Below, in pieces: positions 23,773 through 37,073 of a stretch of 64,000 nt of DNA; position 1 is the first letter of the stretch; the number at the start of each line of letters is the position of its first letter. The position numbers were made by a program, and so were the translations under genes. Origin of the DNA: Pelargonium x hortorum (taxonomy: Eukaryota > Streptophyta > Magnoliopsida > Geraniales > Geraniaceae); assembly GCA_036897525.1 (NCBI GenBank), contig JAYMTJ010000030.1:1-64000 (forward strand). The letters are read 5' to 3'. The notes under the pieces are model-generated. The model had not been told where the DNA came from. It saw nothing but the letters and a program-made list of their open reading frames with translations, and did no database searches.

Positions 23773-26700
23773 TTTACGAGCGCCCTAATTACCTTGAGAT
23801 TTCAGACTTGAGCCCAATATAGAAAGAAATAGCAGTAATACATGCGTAGAAGTTACTATTTAGAGTCCAAAAAAGCGGTACCTTCTTCATTTGTCTAATA
23901 TCAAAAAAAAACTTGACTCCGAGTAATTAAATTAAAGTGTTCGGTTTGTTAACACAAAAAGAGGGTCAGAATTGTTTGTAGTCTCATATATCTTGTTTAA
24001 CTGTTAGGCCTAAAGTACTATAAAAACTTTCTACTTTCAAGTTACTGCACTTATTCAGTGTATGTAAGTAGAAGGGTTTGTCATTAAAGGATGGGAATAC
24101 AAGTAAAGTATAGTCTTTTTCCTACATTGTAGCAAAAGAAATTAGCATATTGAATTACGGTATATACAAATAGATCTTAGCTCTTTCTTACCAAGTTGAT
24201 CCAGCTTTTACTACTAGTTTTCTCTTTCTTATTTTCTTAGTTGTTAGAGCACGGGTGAGTTTGCTCGTCATGCGGAGGTTCGAGTCGGGGAGTTAATGCA
24301 TGGTAATTTGAAAAGTTTTTATAGTGAGTCTATTCTATAGTTATAGTATATTAATAAAAGATCCCTAATTATTGATGCTGTGGACAAGTATAAACCTTTT
24401 AAGAGTAGAGTTGCACCCTTTCTCTATGAGGTTTTAAAGCTTTCAATAAAATACAACAAATTTCAATCACAAAAGATAAAAGAAAATGGTACAGATTCTA
24501 TCTTATATAGTAGAAAACCTTGCGCACTTTTTGCTCCTTTCTAGATTCCGAGCGTCTTTCCTTTACTGTTTCCTCTGGTAAAAGTGCTGGTATCGCCCGA
24601 CCGAGGAAAAAAGGCTATAATTAGAATTAGAATCAAATTGAAGGTATGAAATCGCAAAGCAAAGAATACTGATGACAATTATTGGAATAATGCTCTCGGA
24701 ATACTATTTCAAGGACAGCTCTTCGCTTACAAGAACTCCAAGCTCGCAAGGACATTCCACAGCTTTCTCTTTTAGAATTTTCGAAATTGGAACTTAAATC
24801 CGGGGTATAAATAATAGGGGGTTACAAGAGTTAAAAAAGAATAAAAAAGTAGTTTAGAAATTTATGCAAACGCTTGCTCTTTTTTTAAGCAATGAAGTAA
24901 GTCCCGGATCCTTTTTTGCTCCTCGTTTCCTTTCTTTATAAAAAAGAAAAATTTATGCCGTTCTAGGCTCCTCCAGGTCTGACTACAAGAGTATGTATTT
25001 CCATAATTTAAAAACAGATTAGAATGGACTGAACAGTTGGTAATAAGCATACGGGCTAAGACTCAGAACTTTAATCTTAAGGGGAATTGGCCACAAAACA
25101 AGTCATGATTATGTACTAACAGCCTTAGTATGCTAAAAGAAATATGTTAAAAATTTCAATGAAGGCTCTAATTCTTATAACCAGGTTCTTAAAGTGCCAA
25201 TTAGAGAGTTCGCATTCAGAATTGTGAATTAATTAAAGGGTTCCTGTATCTTACTAAAGGTGAATATAACGTTAATTTGGTTATAGAAATTTTAGGAATG
25301 TTTAGTTGAATCTAAAGAACTTGTAATTAAGTATACGGACAATTAAATAAGTATAGCAAGGACCTCGGGGTAATAAATAGGGTTCAATCAAGGAGCTTAT
25401 AAACAACCCGTTTGTTTGTTTTGTTACTTAATTTTCTGTAAAATTTAGAGGGCTTCTATTTCCTTACAAAGGCTTCGTCTATGAGTTCTCCACTGATTAC
25501 TAAATCTCTGTCAGGTTTTATTCAGTGTGCTTTAGAGCTTCTAGTTAGAAAAGTTTTTAACGAAACTAGTATAGAAAAAATCTTAGTACTTTACTTATTT
25601 TTAGGGTTAAGATTACCGAAACATATGGAAAACCGGCTAATAATATTGGTAAGAATTAGATGGCTGGAGTTCTTTCTCAAAAAATTGAGGGCTTTCTAAG
25701 GTTACGAGATATCGGCCTCTAAGCGGAAGACCTAAAACGAAATTTATTAGAAACTTGATGTTTAGATAGGTGAAATAATCGAGAGATCCTAACACTAAAA
25801 ACTCTTTTGAACTTATCAAATAAAAGCTGGTAAACGTTTAGTTTAGACAATGCTCTAGATTATTGTGTCAGAATTCCGACAAAATCTGGGAACTTAATAA
25901 GTTTCTAAAGTAAAGGGGGATCCAGTCTTCCTATAAGAGAAAGTACAAAAGAGATGAAACTCTAAAGAAGGTCTAACATCGAGTCTTTTATGAACTTTGA
26001 TTGACAATAGAAATTTCTAATGAAATGAGAACTGCTTAACAAGAACCGAGTTTAGAGTCTAATGAAGTTGACTATACGAGAACATGAGCACGAAGAAAAT
26101 CCATATTATAAACAATGTATGTTTATATAGGGAATCCTAAGCCAAGAAAAAAGACGCGAATTCGCTCCCTTTCTTGAATGAGTCATTATTTATTCATTTT
26201 GAAGAGAGGTCTTTCTGGATTGGTAAGTTCCTATAGGAGAAACCTTGCAGAATCATAGGAAATTCTATGCTCTTAAAAGCGTACTATTTCTTATATACTG
26301 TGAAATATGAGAGCCTATTTTCAGTCCAGTACAAGTAAGAGAAGCGTAAACCAATTGACTTCCGGTTGACTTATTCGTTTTCGAAGTGAGACTTTACAGA
26401 ATTCCAGAGCCAAGAATCATCCAATTGCTCATTTTCTAAATTGAGTCATAATGTGCATTTTGTATTCCTAGTGAAGTGCGCTTCTCTGTCCAATTCCTAG
26501 AGGAGAAGTCAGATGAAATGAAAGTGATTCATAGCTTGTTCCAAAAGTAAGTAGAACTAAATACAGTTATACAGTATATAAATGAAACATACAGGACAGA
26601 GAAACACAAGCACAATGTATATAAATTTCTATTAACTTTCCTATCTGTAACCAGCAGCAAAGTTTTTTTATCCCTCCTTATATATAATAAAGTCAAGATT

Positions 26701-27174
26701 GTCCTTAGTTTGTTATGTGGAAAATAGATCCTCTATTTGATATAGGTTACTCCCGCATTAGGCTAAATAGTGCCGGATTTGGCTTGTAAAACTGTGGAAT
26801 GTAAGCAGGTTCGAGTTATAAAAACAAAGAGTGATCCTGTTCGTGAAGTAGAGAATTGTATAAGGCGCTATAGATAGAGAATGAATGGAGAGCGATGCAG
26901 CTTTCAAGTGAAGGAAGAATAAGATAGCAACAAAGCTTTCAACAGGTATAGAATATTTGTTAATTTAGAAACACGAATTCCGGGGAATAAAGAAAAGAAG
27001 ACGAATGGGGACACTTATTTAAGAGAAGAGATAAGCAAAAGCTATTTTCTCAAATTAGCTAGTGGCTTTTTTTACTCTTTTTGTTTATGGGGGTACATAA
27101 AAACCTTCTATATGTTGTTAATTTTAACGCTTTTATTTAATGTAACTAAATAGATCAAATAGCCGCCGCAGAAA

Positions 27175-27291
27175 ATGAAAGGAAATAAAACAAGAATTAC
27201 AAAAGGAATTCAACATATACGAAAAAGATATTTATCAGATAAATTAACTCAAGAAGGTTTATGGACATGCCTAAATACTAAATCTAAATAA
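27175..27291 (+). CDS. Short AT-rich open frame, 38 codons, unknown
   Basis: The frame starts at ATG 27175 and ends at TAA 27289-27291. It encodes a basic peptide beginning MKGNKTRITKGIQHIRKRYL, with Lys/Arg throughout the first half and a single Trp and Cys near the end. Codons are almost all A/T-ending (AAA, ACA, AGA, TTA, ATT), as in organelle genes. An in-frame TAG lies five codons upstream, so the ATG is the natural start. The basic N-terminal style recalls a ribosomal protein, but I match no family and there is no Shine-Dalgarno-like stretch at the usual distance. It may be a coding scrap or chance. Confidence 0.2.
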   Translation: MKGNKTRITKGIQHIRKRYLSDKLTQEGLWTCLNTKSK

Positions 27292-29300
27292 AGGAGCCAA
27301 AATTATAAGATTTTACTCATAACAGGATTTTAGAACTAAGAATCACTTACATATAGATTTGTATCTTGACGACCTGCGATATATTACGAATTAAGGATTT
27401 CATTCCTCTCTACTCAGCGAGCTTTTGGGTATTAAGCAGTTAGTATTAAAAAACTTTTTTTAGGGTTCGGTTAATAAAAAGTCACTTACCTTGTAGATAA
27501 ATAATAAATACCGATCAAATCAAGTTGATGCAGGTTCAAATAATGTTGTATTCCTATCACTGAGTATTTTCTTAGAAAACCCCGTTCTACCAAATTAGGA
27601 GAGGGGAAATACCATAGAAGCTTCAAAAAAAAGTCTATTTTCTTCTTGCTTTTAAGTGAAATTAAAACGTATTACATCGATATGGTTCGCATTTAGTTAC
27701 TAAAAGAATACTAAAAAAGGGTTTACTAAACAAAAGAGGTTTGCTGAGTCTATGCTCTGGTCCTATTGATAAATTTCAAACCCGTTTTTATCTCTCTTTC
27801 TAGCGGGGGTTCCTTAATAATAAAAGAACTCGATATCAAGGAATTCTTTACTTTTGTATGTAATGCTAAAGTGAGTAAGTTTTTAGTGAGTATCCTAACT
27901 AGGGCCCTTAAAACTCTGCTTCAGAATAATGGAAGTAGATATCATTTATTTGTTTACATTGTACGCACTGCATGCAATACATATACTAATCTAGGAGGCG
28001 CTCCTATTAAAAAACCCCTCATTAGTTTCCCAAATTATTCAGATAGTTCGCCTAAACAGTATACCGATAAGAAGCTATCACAATTGTTTGTAGGAAAAAC
28101 CCGAGTACAACCTAAGGTATTTATTTCTTCTAGAAAATCAAGTGACTAATGACAATTCATTTTCATGTTTTGTGTAAAACCAAAAATACGTAAACGATCA
28201 CACACTTACTTACTTACTAGATTATTCTGAGATCTTTTCATCAAGCATCCGCGATTATTTCCAAAGACGTAGACAATCTCTTTCTTGGACATGTGCTACT
28301 AGTATTCTCCTTTTTCTGTAGCTTTTTTGATTGAAGGACCGCTTTTATAAAAGGAAAAGCTGCAAGAATAAGCTACTGGGGTTAAACGCCCTCTAGTAAA
28401 GCCTATGAATCAATTTATCTTGCTAGATATATATAGTAAATCCCTCCTCTTTTTTAGTGTCGACCAACTAATTGTAAATATAGATAGAAAGGGATTTAAG
28501 TCGAGTAGAAGCTAAACTAGCAAATTTCATTATCTCAAAGTGTGGGTATTTTAGTTTGTACTGTCAAAAAGAGGCTTAGCAGTAAGGGGATGAATAGAAA
28601 GTTTTGGGTTTTCCAATTCAACTAAAGCAAGGCATTTCAAAATAAAGAAATTTAAGTTAAGGTATCCTAAACAAAAAGTGACTCCAATTAGGGTATTACT
28701 AGTTGATAAAAGTCTGATGTTATATTAACGCTTTTAGCTTTACAACTTTCTGGGCGGTCCTTGAGATTAATGTATTATAAATAAAAAAGTGGGGCGTTAT
28801 AGAGCTCTGAAATTGAAGTGTCTTCTTTAGTATAATAAGATTTTATAGTCCTATATTAATTAGGTAAAACCTCAGTTCTCATTACAACAGGTTTTAGAAG
28901 CTCAATTCTAAGTGTTTGGAAAGTCTAGCTAAGTTCATTAAATGTAAAATGTCTTTTGGTAACCGAACCGGGATTTCCCCTGCGCATCTTTAAGCGAATA
29001 TATCTTCCAATACAAGGGCTCTAATAACAAGAAATTAGGGCATAGGTCCTCCTCCAACTATAGTTGTCTGAGAATTCCTTTCTAGTTTGAGTTGTTCTTT
29101 CTTTTCTTAATAAAGTAGCTAAAATGCAGCAAGGGCAAGGAAAGTTTCTTTTCTTTTTCATTTTAATGCGGGAATTTCTTTTACAGATGTCAAAGGTTCA
29201 AATCCCACCAACCAAATAAAAGTGTTAAAAAAAAGAAGTTTAAGCATGCTATTTGTAGTTATTTTAAACTAAGTCACCAAGCTCTATTTAACATACCTGT
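27292..29300. other. Gene-free background apart from the 127-codon frame
   Basis: Typical A/T-run and dyad texture. AGGTTCAAATC at 29194-29204 is an exact T-loop consensus, but its T stem (AAAGG against CCCAC) does not pair, so no tRNA is called. Confidence 0.45.
27766..28149 (+). CDS. Longest open frame in the window, 127 codons, unknown
   Basis: The frame opens with TTG (no ATG nearby) and ends with TAA. The peptide starts MINFKPVFISLSSGG, is Ser/Lys-rich in its second half, and shows no signal peptide, clear membrane span or known motif. A frame of this length is expected about once by chance in 64 kb at this composition. It lies 474 bases downstream of the 38-codon frame on the same strand, which is the only contextual support. 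I treat it as probably non-coding. Confidence 0.12.
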   Translation: MINFKPVFISLSSGGSLIIKELDIKEFFTFVCNAKVSKFLVSILTRALKTLLQNNGSRYHLFVYIVRTACNTYTNLGGAPIKKPLISFPNYSDSSPKQYTDKKLSQLFVGKTRVQPKVFISSRKSSD

Positions 29301-30120
29301 TTCCTTTGTTTCGAGAGGGAGCTTCTATTTGCCTGTGGTATTTACCTGGGAGTTGCCTTCTATTTCAGCTTGTATTTGATTTGCCTTAGAATTCTAGGTT
29401 CGATAACAAGTAAAGATAACAGAATCTCTTGTTCTAATTCTTGTTCTAATTTTATATTATTAAATATTACTTTTACTGAAATACAATGTACAAATACGGA
29501 AAATATTCTCCTTGTTAGAACGGATCAACTCAGGCTAGAGATCCAACAGGTCTAGGTATTCTTGTATTATTCTAGTTATTCTACTTAATTTATTCTATAT
29601 TCGCTCAGAGGATAGGCAAGAGCTTCCAATTTGGTGTATTCCCTTATAGTATTCGTATTTGTCAGAGAAAGTATTCTATTTATCAGATAAAGGCTAGTTC
29701 CTCTCGAAGTACTTTATTGTCTTTCTCCTATTGTTTGTAGCGAATGGAATTCTATTATATCCTAATGTCTTGTGATATCCTCTTAGTAACTATAGGAATT
29801 AAATATAGGAATCTTATTTCGATAAAAACAAGGAACTTACTACGCCCTAAATCACCAAATCGAAGATACAAGTCCTAGAATCTCTTATTCTTGTTCTTTT
29901 TTCTTTATGGTATAGCTATTTTGGGGATTCTAGATACAGAGGTGTTAGTTCACATAATTAAATGTTATAATATCGGATAGCACACAAGGAAGTGAATCCA
30001 AGAGCTCTAGTTGGGCTTCTAATGGGATAATACAGAGGAGTCCCTTGTCTTTCTTCTATTGTAGATGATCCAGTTTAGTTTATTTAGAGTTTATGTTAAC
30101 AAAACTAAGTAAGTAAGTTC
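29300..30120. other. Island rich in TTCTA/TATTCT words
   Basis: Long A/T runs are rare. TATTCT and CTTGTTCTAATT words recur, including a 12-bp tandem pair at 29428-29451, and AGAATCTCTTRTTCTTGTTC-like text appears near 29421 and again near 29877. The best frame is 61 codons (29370-29555) and unrecognised. This looks like decayed simple repeats. Confidence 0.4.
29428..29451. repeat. 12-bp tandem pair CTTGTTCTAATT
   Basis: Two perfect adjacent copies. A related string recurs about 450 bp downstream in the same island, which suggests the island grew from this unit. Confidence 0.8.
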
Positions 30121-31740
30121 GTTGACAGGTAGCTTTGCTCTTCTGGGTTCAATAGTCAGTGTATTGGTTAAAGGCATTCTGGGAGGTTTTCCTTTCTGGT
30201 TTTTTTCTAAGAGCAGCAAAGAGACTAGTAAAGCTCTCAAGAAAACAAAAGTCAATAAATAAAGAAGTTAAGGCATGAAGCAAATAAAGTCATCCTATTG
30301 TACGGATTTTCCGGTAAAGTTAAGTGCACGAGGTGATGAAGTGAGATAGCCTTTTTTTAAGTTTTAGTTTTTTATTGAGTGAGAGTTTTTTCTTTAGATT
30401 CTGGTTCCGCGAAAAGATTTTAAGGAATAAGTTGAAGCTGTTGTAGTACCTCCTGTCAATTCTCTCCGGGCCTGGGAAAGCTCATTAATTAATAGGCAGC
30501 TTTCTTACAAGCCCTCCTTTGTTTGGATATTAGGGAATGAATATAGATCCCACGTATTCCGACTTCTGGTTTATTAAGAAGTGTTTCTTTCATGTTCTAT
30601 TTGTTTGCTTTAAGTATCCGGAGATAATAAAAATTAGTAATTATTATAAACTGCAGTCTTAAGGTAAGGATTATTCACAAACAAGGTTTTGAAGAATTGG
30701 AACTATAAGTAAATCCTCTGTTTTATGAGTCAAATGTACAAACACCCACTTTACCGGAGTACAAAGATATTAAGGAATTATACATAACACAAGGACCTCG
30801 AGTGGTACAAACCTAGGACCAAATTCAATAGTAAAGTAACTGTGCAAAGCTAATAATTAAAAGATTTTACTGGAAAAGGCGTTCGCTGTATGTCATATTC
30901 ATATAGCCGGTTAACTCCCTTACTCTTACTCAGAAATATGTGCTTTTCGTTCATATACTTAAAAAAACTAAATAAGAAACTTATAGGCCTCAAGACTGAC
31001 ATAATTATCGGTAAGGCAGTAAAAAATTAGAAGAAGACTCCTAAAGCTCTTTAGAATTCGCGGGATTTTCGTCAAGGGTTTCCCATAAATTCTCGGATTA
31101 GGGTATTCGTGAAAAGATTAGAATTAGATTAAGTTGCTGTTTACTTTTATGTATTATTTCCCAGAAGCTACTGTTTTAGTGTGTGACGAGTTCTTATTTA
31201 AATGAAGCTAAGCCGTGTAGTTGTTAGTAAAAGCGTAGAGGAAGTTCCTCTTGCAGAGATTTTACAAAATTATTTAGTTAGAGTAACCCTTATTTATTAT
31301 AAGTAAGTTTAAGTTGGATAAAAGAATTACACTCTATCTAATTAGATTCTGTTTGAGCGGCTCCTTGATAAGTAAGTGTATAACTAGAGTCCCACGGGAG
31401 CCTTTTCCAGCGACCCGCTTTAACTTTTTGTGACGTATTCTTTGAGCTAAGCTTACTTTTCAGTCTCAATCAAGTTTTAGCTGATTTCGTTGGTTTGAAA
31501 GTACTCTTAAAATCGATTTTTATTTATCCCCGCTCTTTCGAGCCAAAAGCTGGTAACAAGGTCAAGTCACAGGTTTTTCTATGCTATGTAAGTCCTTTTC
31601 CTATATCTTTCGTATTTGTTGCTTGGAGTACTGATAAAGTACTTTATTAATCCTTGAATTTTCTTATTAAGTCGGTTCTGTTTAGCTTAAAAAAAAGCCT
31701 AGGAGTTTAGTATTTAACAGATGGAAGTTTATATAGGCGC
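30120..31740. other. Gene-free AT-rich background
   Basis: No frame of 60 codons or more and no RNA-like element was found. Dyads and A/T runs as elsewhere. Confidence 0.5.
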
Positions 31741-32400
31741 TGACTCGGTTTTCCTGTATTTGGTGAGTGCTTTCCCGTCAGTCCTTTACTGTGTCTCTAG
31801 CAAGTAAGCGCTAAAGAATACATTCGCTCCTGGTTGGTTAGAAGACTGGCAACAGTTATCTGGTTCTGATAGCTATAAGTCTCTCTCTACTAAGAAACGA
31901 AACAAGGTATACAAGTAAGTCAATAACAATAGAAAGGCATTAAGAAGATGTATATATTGTGGGTGGTATGTATATTCATGTACTAACATAAGGATTTGAC
32001 TCTTTACCTTTACTGCGTGACAGTCGGTAATAGGGACGTATCTATGTACTCTTCTTGATACCTGTATTGATAGCTAGGACTGTCTTAGTTGTCTTATTGT
32101 AGCTTATAGTTTTCTAGTAGTTAGGTGTTCTATTCTAAGGCGCGAAGCCCTCTAGTTCCTTGTAGTTATCAGTATAGGGGAGAAGAGAAACTTAATAGTG
32201 ATTTGATTGTAGATAACATGTTCCCTAATCTTTCTCTATAAGAGCTTCCTCTTTATAGCTTATAGACAAGGACTAATTAGAGTATTATAGTTCTAGACTA
32301 GAGTATTGGAGTTAGTATTAGAGTAACAGAGATAGTCTTTATTAGTATTAGTCAATTTATAGTAACAGTTTCTGGAGAAAACTTATGCCAAATCTTTGTA
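31740..32400. other. Island of TAG/TTAGTATTAG low-complexity text
   Basis: TAGTATTAG, TATAG and GTTAGT words dominate 32240-32360 on the plus strand. Similar text occurs at 59690-59830 (plus) and, in reverse complement, at 54200-54300. The high density of stop trinucleotides closes all reading frames. It is probably degraded simple sequence. Confidence 0.4.
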
Positions 32401-32745
32401 TTGGCTTGCTCTTAAGGGAATTTCAAAAGGGCCTTCGCTCCTTGTGTAGTAGTTAGTAGATAAATACAAAAGTGATATACCTAGAAAAGGTCAAGTTTGA
32501 ATGAAATCTGGTTTATGGTACGTCGTGTCGTAATCTTTTGTAAAGTTTTTCTTTGTATTTAAGACTTCACGACTTATGGAGTATTCTACAATTCTCGAGT
32601 TATATCCTTCATTATAAAATAAAATAGCAACCTAAAAGAGTATTATATTAAATGCCACTTTTTAGTATATAAAATACTTATAAAACCTTTGGACTCCGCT
32701 TCATTTTAGGATATACTGGGTCTTAGGCATATCTGGGTTAACTAC

Positions 32746-32754
32746 GGGAATCCC
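32746..32754. repeat. Dyad GGGAATCCC
   Basis: GGGA and TCCC arms surround a single A. The identical nonamer recurs at 59276-59284, and its reverse complement GGGATTCCC at 8416, 35812, 39455 and 63866. Confidence 0.8.
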
Positions 32755-35173
32755 AGCCTTTCTTTAACAAGTGTCCTCTTTTCGGTGACCAGGGCCCCCG
32801 CTATAAAAGTAGAATACCCTATTTTGGAGACAAAAGGCGTAGGTTCAAATCAAAGTCATTGACAAAAAAAACGAGAACTTATTAAAGTCTAAATTGAGAC
32901 CTAAGTAGAATTTCTTGATATAAAGAATATTTACCATATATTTCAGGTATTTATTTAATTTAGATTTAGTCTCTATAATATTAAGCATTTAATACCACAA
33001 ACCAATGAATTTAGTTACAATATAATATTATAGTTTATTTACTAATTACGAAAATAGAAATAGAAATATTTTAAATAGAAAAACCTCGTAAATTTACACC
33101 CTAAAAACATCACTTTAATGCTCTCCAAAGGCTAAGGTAAGGGGGCGGTATACTTTCAAATCTTATGTATATAGGTTTTATACTCGGGAAAAAGCTACTT
33201 CTATATCTTACAATTACAAGAAAAAGACTAAGGTTAAGTAGTTAAGTAGCAAGCTGGAGTACTATATAGGTTAATTAATAACTGCAGGGTTGCTATAAAT
33301 TAGCAAGAGTTATGGAATATCTCCCTCTGATTTCTTATACACAATGGCGGGTTATTTTCTCTTCAACCTACTAGGTTACATCAAAACCCTCATATGTTAC
33401 TAAATTTTAACTTACTTCCGTATATAAATAAGGATTATTAACAGATTCCTAAATAGTAAAGTCAAAAAAATGTATTCTGTAAATTTCCTTAGAAAACCCT
33501 TTTTTTGAAATATAAGAAAAAAAGTGTGATTTCTGAATCAGTACCGTAATTCTCCCAAACTGTACCTTTTGTTATGTATGATTAACCCGGGGTTTTTCTT
33601 TACTTTATTATGGGATCTCTGAACTAAAACTACAAAGGAACTTTAAGTAGATACATACGTACTCTTTAACCGATCTAAGCAATTTATTTGTTAAAGCTAG
33701 AGATACAGTAAAACACTAACAAAAGCTAGGTACAGACACTGGAAAAGGACTCACATAGAAAACGGGTACCTGGAAAGCACTAACCACAAATAGGGAAAGA
33801 AATAAGTAACCCTTCCAAAGACTAAAAAACTTTACTGACTTCTTTACAGGTTCCTTGTATCCCTCTTTTGTAAGAGACCCTTTACTTACTAAAATAGGTA
33901 CTTATTTGTAAAGGAGATTCCTAGTTATGGATAGGCTTCCTTTGTAGACTACTGCTTTTATTTTATATAAAAAGCCTCTTTGAGGTTCCTAGGCTACAAG
34001 TTTCTGTATAGCTTTGTAGTTTGGAGTAAAACGAAGTACTAAATTACTGGGTATAACAACTTTGCTTTGTTTGGATTCTTGGTCAGATTAGAGGTGTTTT
34101 TTCTCAGAACTACTAGGTTGGGACTTCTCCCGTATTACTTTTAGCCACTAACAAAAGCAATAGTCTAGGTACACTATTCTAACTATTCATACACTAAGCC
34201 AGCTTAATTGGACAGGGAGGTTGTGTAACAGAATAGAAACTTATTGAATAAAGTTTCAATTCCGCCTAATTATAGACTTTTGAAGTAAGTACTTATTTTT
34301 CCAGTTCTACAACGTAATTTCTCGTAGCACTAGCAGAACGCTTCTTTGTGTATCCTCTCAACTCTGGTTAGTTAGATGAGAGCTTAATAGTAACTTTAAT
34401 TATATTCTATAACTATATCCAGTAAAAGTTCGTTATAGGATTGTATTGCGCACTCTAACTAGGATTTTTGGGATTTACTAAACCCAAGGTTCATATTTAA
34501 AGTCTAAAGTTTTTTTCTTTTAGTCAGCGCTTTTCATGAGACCCCTCCATTCCATAAGTCGTATAGACTGATCCTACAATCTATACATTTCCTTCCGGCC
34601 TTCCTAGTTTGAATAGCTCTTTAGGCGATTCCTCAGATACTAGTATAGCAAATATATATCCACACAGAGACTACTTCTACAGAGAATGGTCTAGAATGTA
34701 AAATGAGAATTGACCTCAAGCTTTTTTTTTGTGTACAAATTACCCGGATATCTAATGAAACTGCGAAACTATCCAACAAGGAATAATAATATGCGGTAGA
34801 AAAGGCTCTCTTCATTCATTGTATTCTTGTATTATATGTTAAGGGTATTCCCTCTAGTTCCCTGCTTTTATCATTTATAGAGGATATAACCCTTATAAGT
34901 AAGTACAGGAAGGAATCCCTCTGTATAAGGAATTGCCCATCTCTAAGCCTCTAGCTATACCATCAGCAGCATTGGAAACTTAAGCATCACCTTTCGAGGT
35001 AATTGAATAGGAGTTTCGCTTGCATGCCCAAGATGCTTTAAGGGGTATATCGAAAACCTGCAGTTTCAAGATATTACTCTTTAATTAAAAAAACCAATCC
35101 CTTTGCTTGAGTAATGTTAAAGCGCAGTTAGTACCTCTTGAAACAGGAATTGTGGGTTGTCACATACTATATA

Positions 35174-35182
35174 GGGGGGGGG
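35174..35182. repeat. G9 homopolymer
   Basis: Nine consecutive G in roughly 35% G+C sequence. It is the longest G run I found, a possible slippage or sequencing-error site, with no gene beside it. Confidence 0.85.
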
Positions 35183-37043
35183 TTGAAACATTACTTTGCA
35201 ATAAACTTGACGTCTAGCTCTTATAGGTCTTATAGGAAAGCTGGGACAATCAATTTTTTAAGGAGGTATGAAGAATTAAGTCAATAAATATGTCAGTCAG
35301 TTTATTTACTTGTTCGAATGGGATAGAAAGCTAAGGTATATTACTTGTTTGCCAATCTAAGAGCTAATGACTAATCATGAATTCCTGTCCCAGTCTCTAG
35401 CAGGTCAAGCTCTCTGTCCATACAAGCCTGTTCTTTGAAGACAATAGTATCAAGTTTCTTGAAAGGATTCGTGCATTGTTGTATACTAACATCTAAGCCT
35501 CCTTGTTTTAGCACTTGATTTAAGGTAAGGAACTCCCCGTTTGGAATGGGGGTTACCTCTTATTAATTAAGAGCAATCGTATTTCCCTATTTTGTATAAG
35601 TGATGCCCTAACCTTTTTTTTTGTCTGAGGGGCCCCTTATTTTGTTCATAAAAAGGGGGCTTCGTAAACCAGGAGTTCAATTAGTTATCTAGAAATTTCA
35701 ATACCTTAAGCGGCCTGGTACACTTCTTTTATGAAGTTAAGCTCCTTGAAGTAGTCAATTGTTTTTGTTAACAACAAGGCTGCAGCCCTTTTTGGATAAA
35801 GTGCTCTAAAAGGGATTCCCCAGGTACCTTGAATAGAATTCTTTAAAGATTCAATCCTAGTCTTGGGTAGTGATTCTTAGAGGTCTCCTTTTTTAGATTA
35901 TAAAAGCCAGTAAGTTAGGGGTTATCCACCAGATATAGAAAATATGGGTATATCTTTGTAGAGTAGTTTTGTCAAGGCACCTTATCTATCTAAAAAAGAA
36001 AGATCGGATTTATGGAAGTCAACATTCTATACTCAACCGAACTTATGAAATTCTTAATCGTTAGTATGTATTCTATTCAATTTCTGTTCAACAGTACCTG
36101 ACTCCAAATCCTTTTCGGTATAAATTACACTCTAATTATTCTCACTTCTACCTGCACAGCCTTACTGGACACACTAAGCTCAGGAGTAAGTCAAGGAGTC
36201 TACCCGTCAGTCCCTTTCAAATTAAAATCCTACATTCAAGAAAGAGCCCACCCTTTGCTCGTGAGGGAGAACTTCTAATAATATAATAATAAAAGCTTTC
36301 TTTATTTTATGGATTCACTTTTTAGTTCGTATTTCCCGCGGTTTTGGTATAGTATTCCTGTCAAACTATTATCTGGTAATTTTGGTTTTCATATTTCTAA
36401 CAAGAATGTGAATGTGTAGGCTCAAATCAGGTATCATTTATAAGCCCTTTGATAGATAGTTTCCTAGCGAGTATAATATATGTAGGAGTTCCAGGCGTAT
36501 AGAATTTAAGGGTTTCTAATTTTTTAAAAGGGAACTCTCTAGATGTCATGCTAGTTTTAGTATTGAGTATCCGGGGTTAGATAAATAAAATTGCAATATA
36601 TTATATAAATACTAGTAAGGTTCAAGGCATTAAGGTCCGTAAAAGTAGGATAAATCCAACACTTATGGGCTCAATGTACAAAAATACAGGATAAACTAAT
36701 TCATGTTTTAGCCTGTGTTTTGGTGTTCCTTTTGGGTCCTAGTGTAAGTATGTACTATCATACTCAATGGCATTAACCTTGTGAGGATGCCCTCAGGCGG
36801 TAAGAGGGATGTACTCCTCGTCTTTCTAAGGTATAACCCTCCCTAGCGAGAACCTACTCTACGATAAACCCCGCACTGGGAAAGTTTACTCTATACAATT
36901 TTAAGAAGCCCGAGGCTTTATCTAATAAATTTATATAGTTTGTGCACAGTAGGGAGAAGCCTTTTAATAGAAAGTTAAAAAAACCCACCCCAATAGGAAG
37001 GAGTTCCTTGAAAGAAATTAGCTTAATCTTGTCTTCTAATATA

Positions 37044-37073
37044 GTATAACTGGGGAAAGTATAACTGGGGAAA
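37044..37073. repeat. Perfect 15-bp tandem duplication
   Basis: GTATAACTGGGGAAA occurs twice in tandem (37044-37058 and 37059-37073) with no mismatch, so the duplication looks recent. Confidence 0.95.

Larger units (their letters stand above)
22290..27100. other. Gene-free AT-rich background
   Basis: No frame exceeds 72 codons (25481-25699, plus, overlapped by a 60-codon minus frame). It contains a T17 run, dispersed repeat copy B, and a partial tRNA-like D-arm/T-loop resemblance near 24237-24295 that does not fold. Nothing else is supportable. Confidence 0.5.

Noticed and set aside
24237-24295. tRNA-like string with GTTAGAGC and GGAGGTTCGAGTC
   Set aside because: An ACGGG/CTCGT anticodon stem can form, but the loop has eight bases, the T stem does not pair and no acceptor is found.
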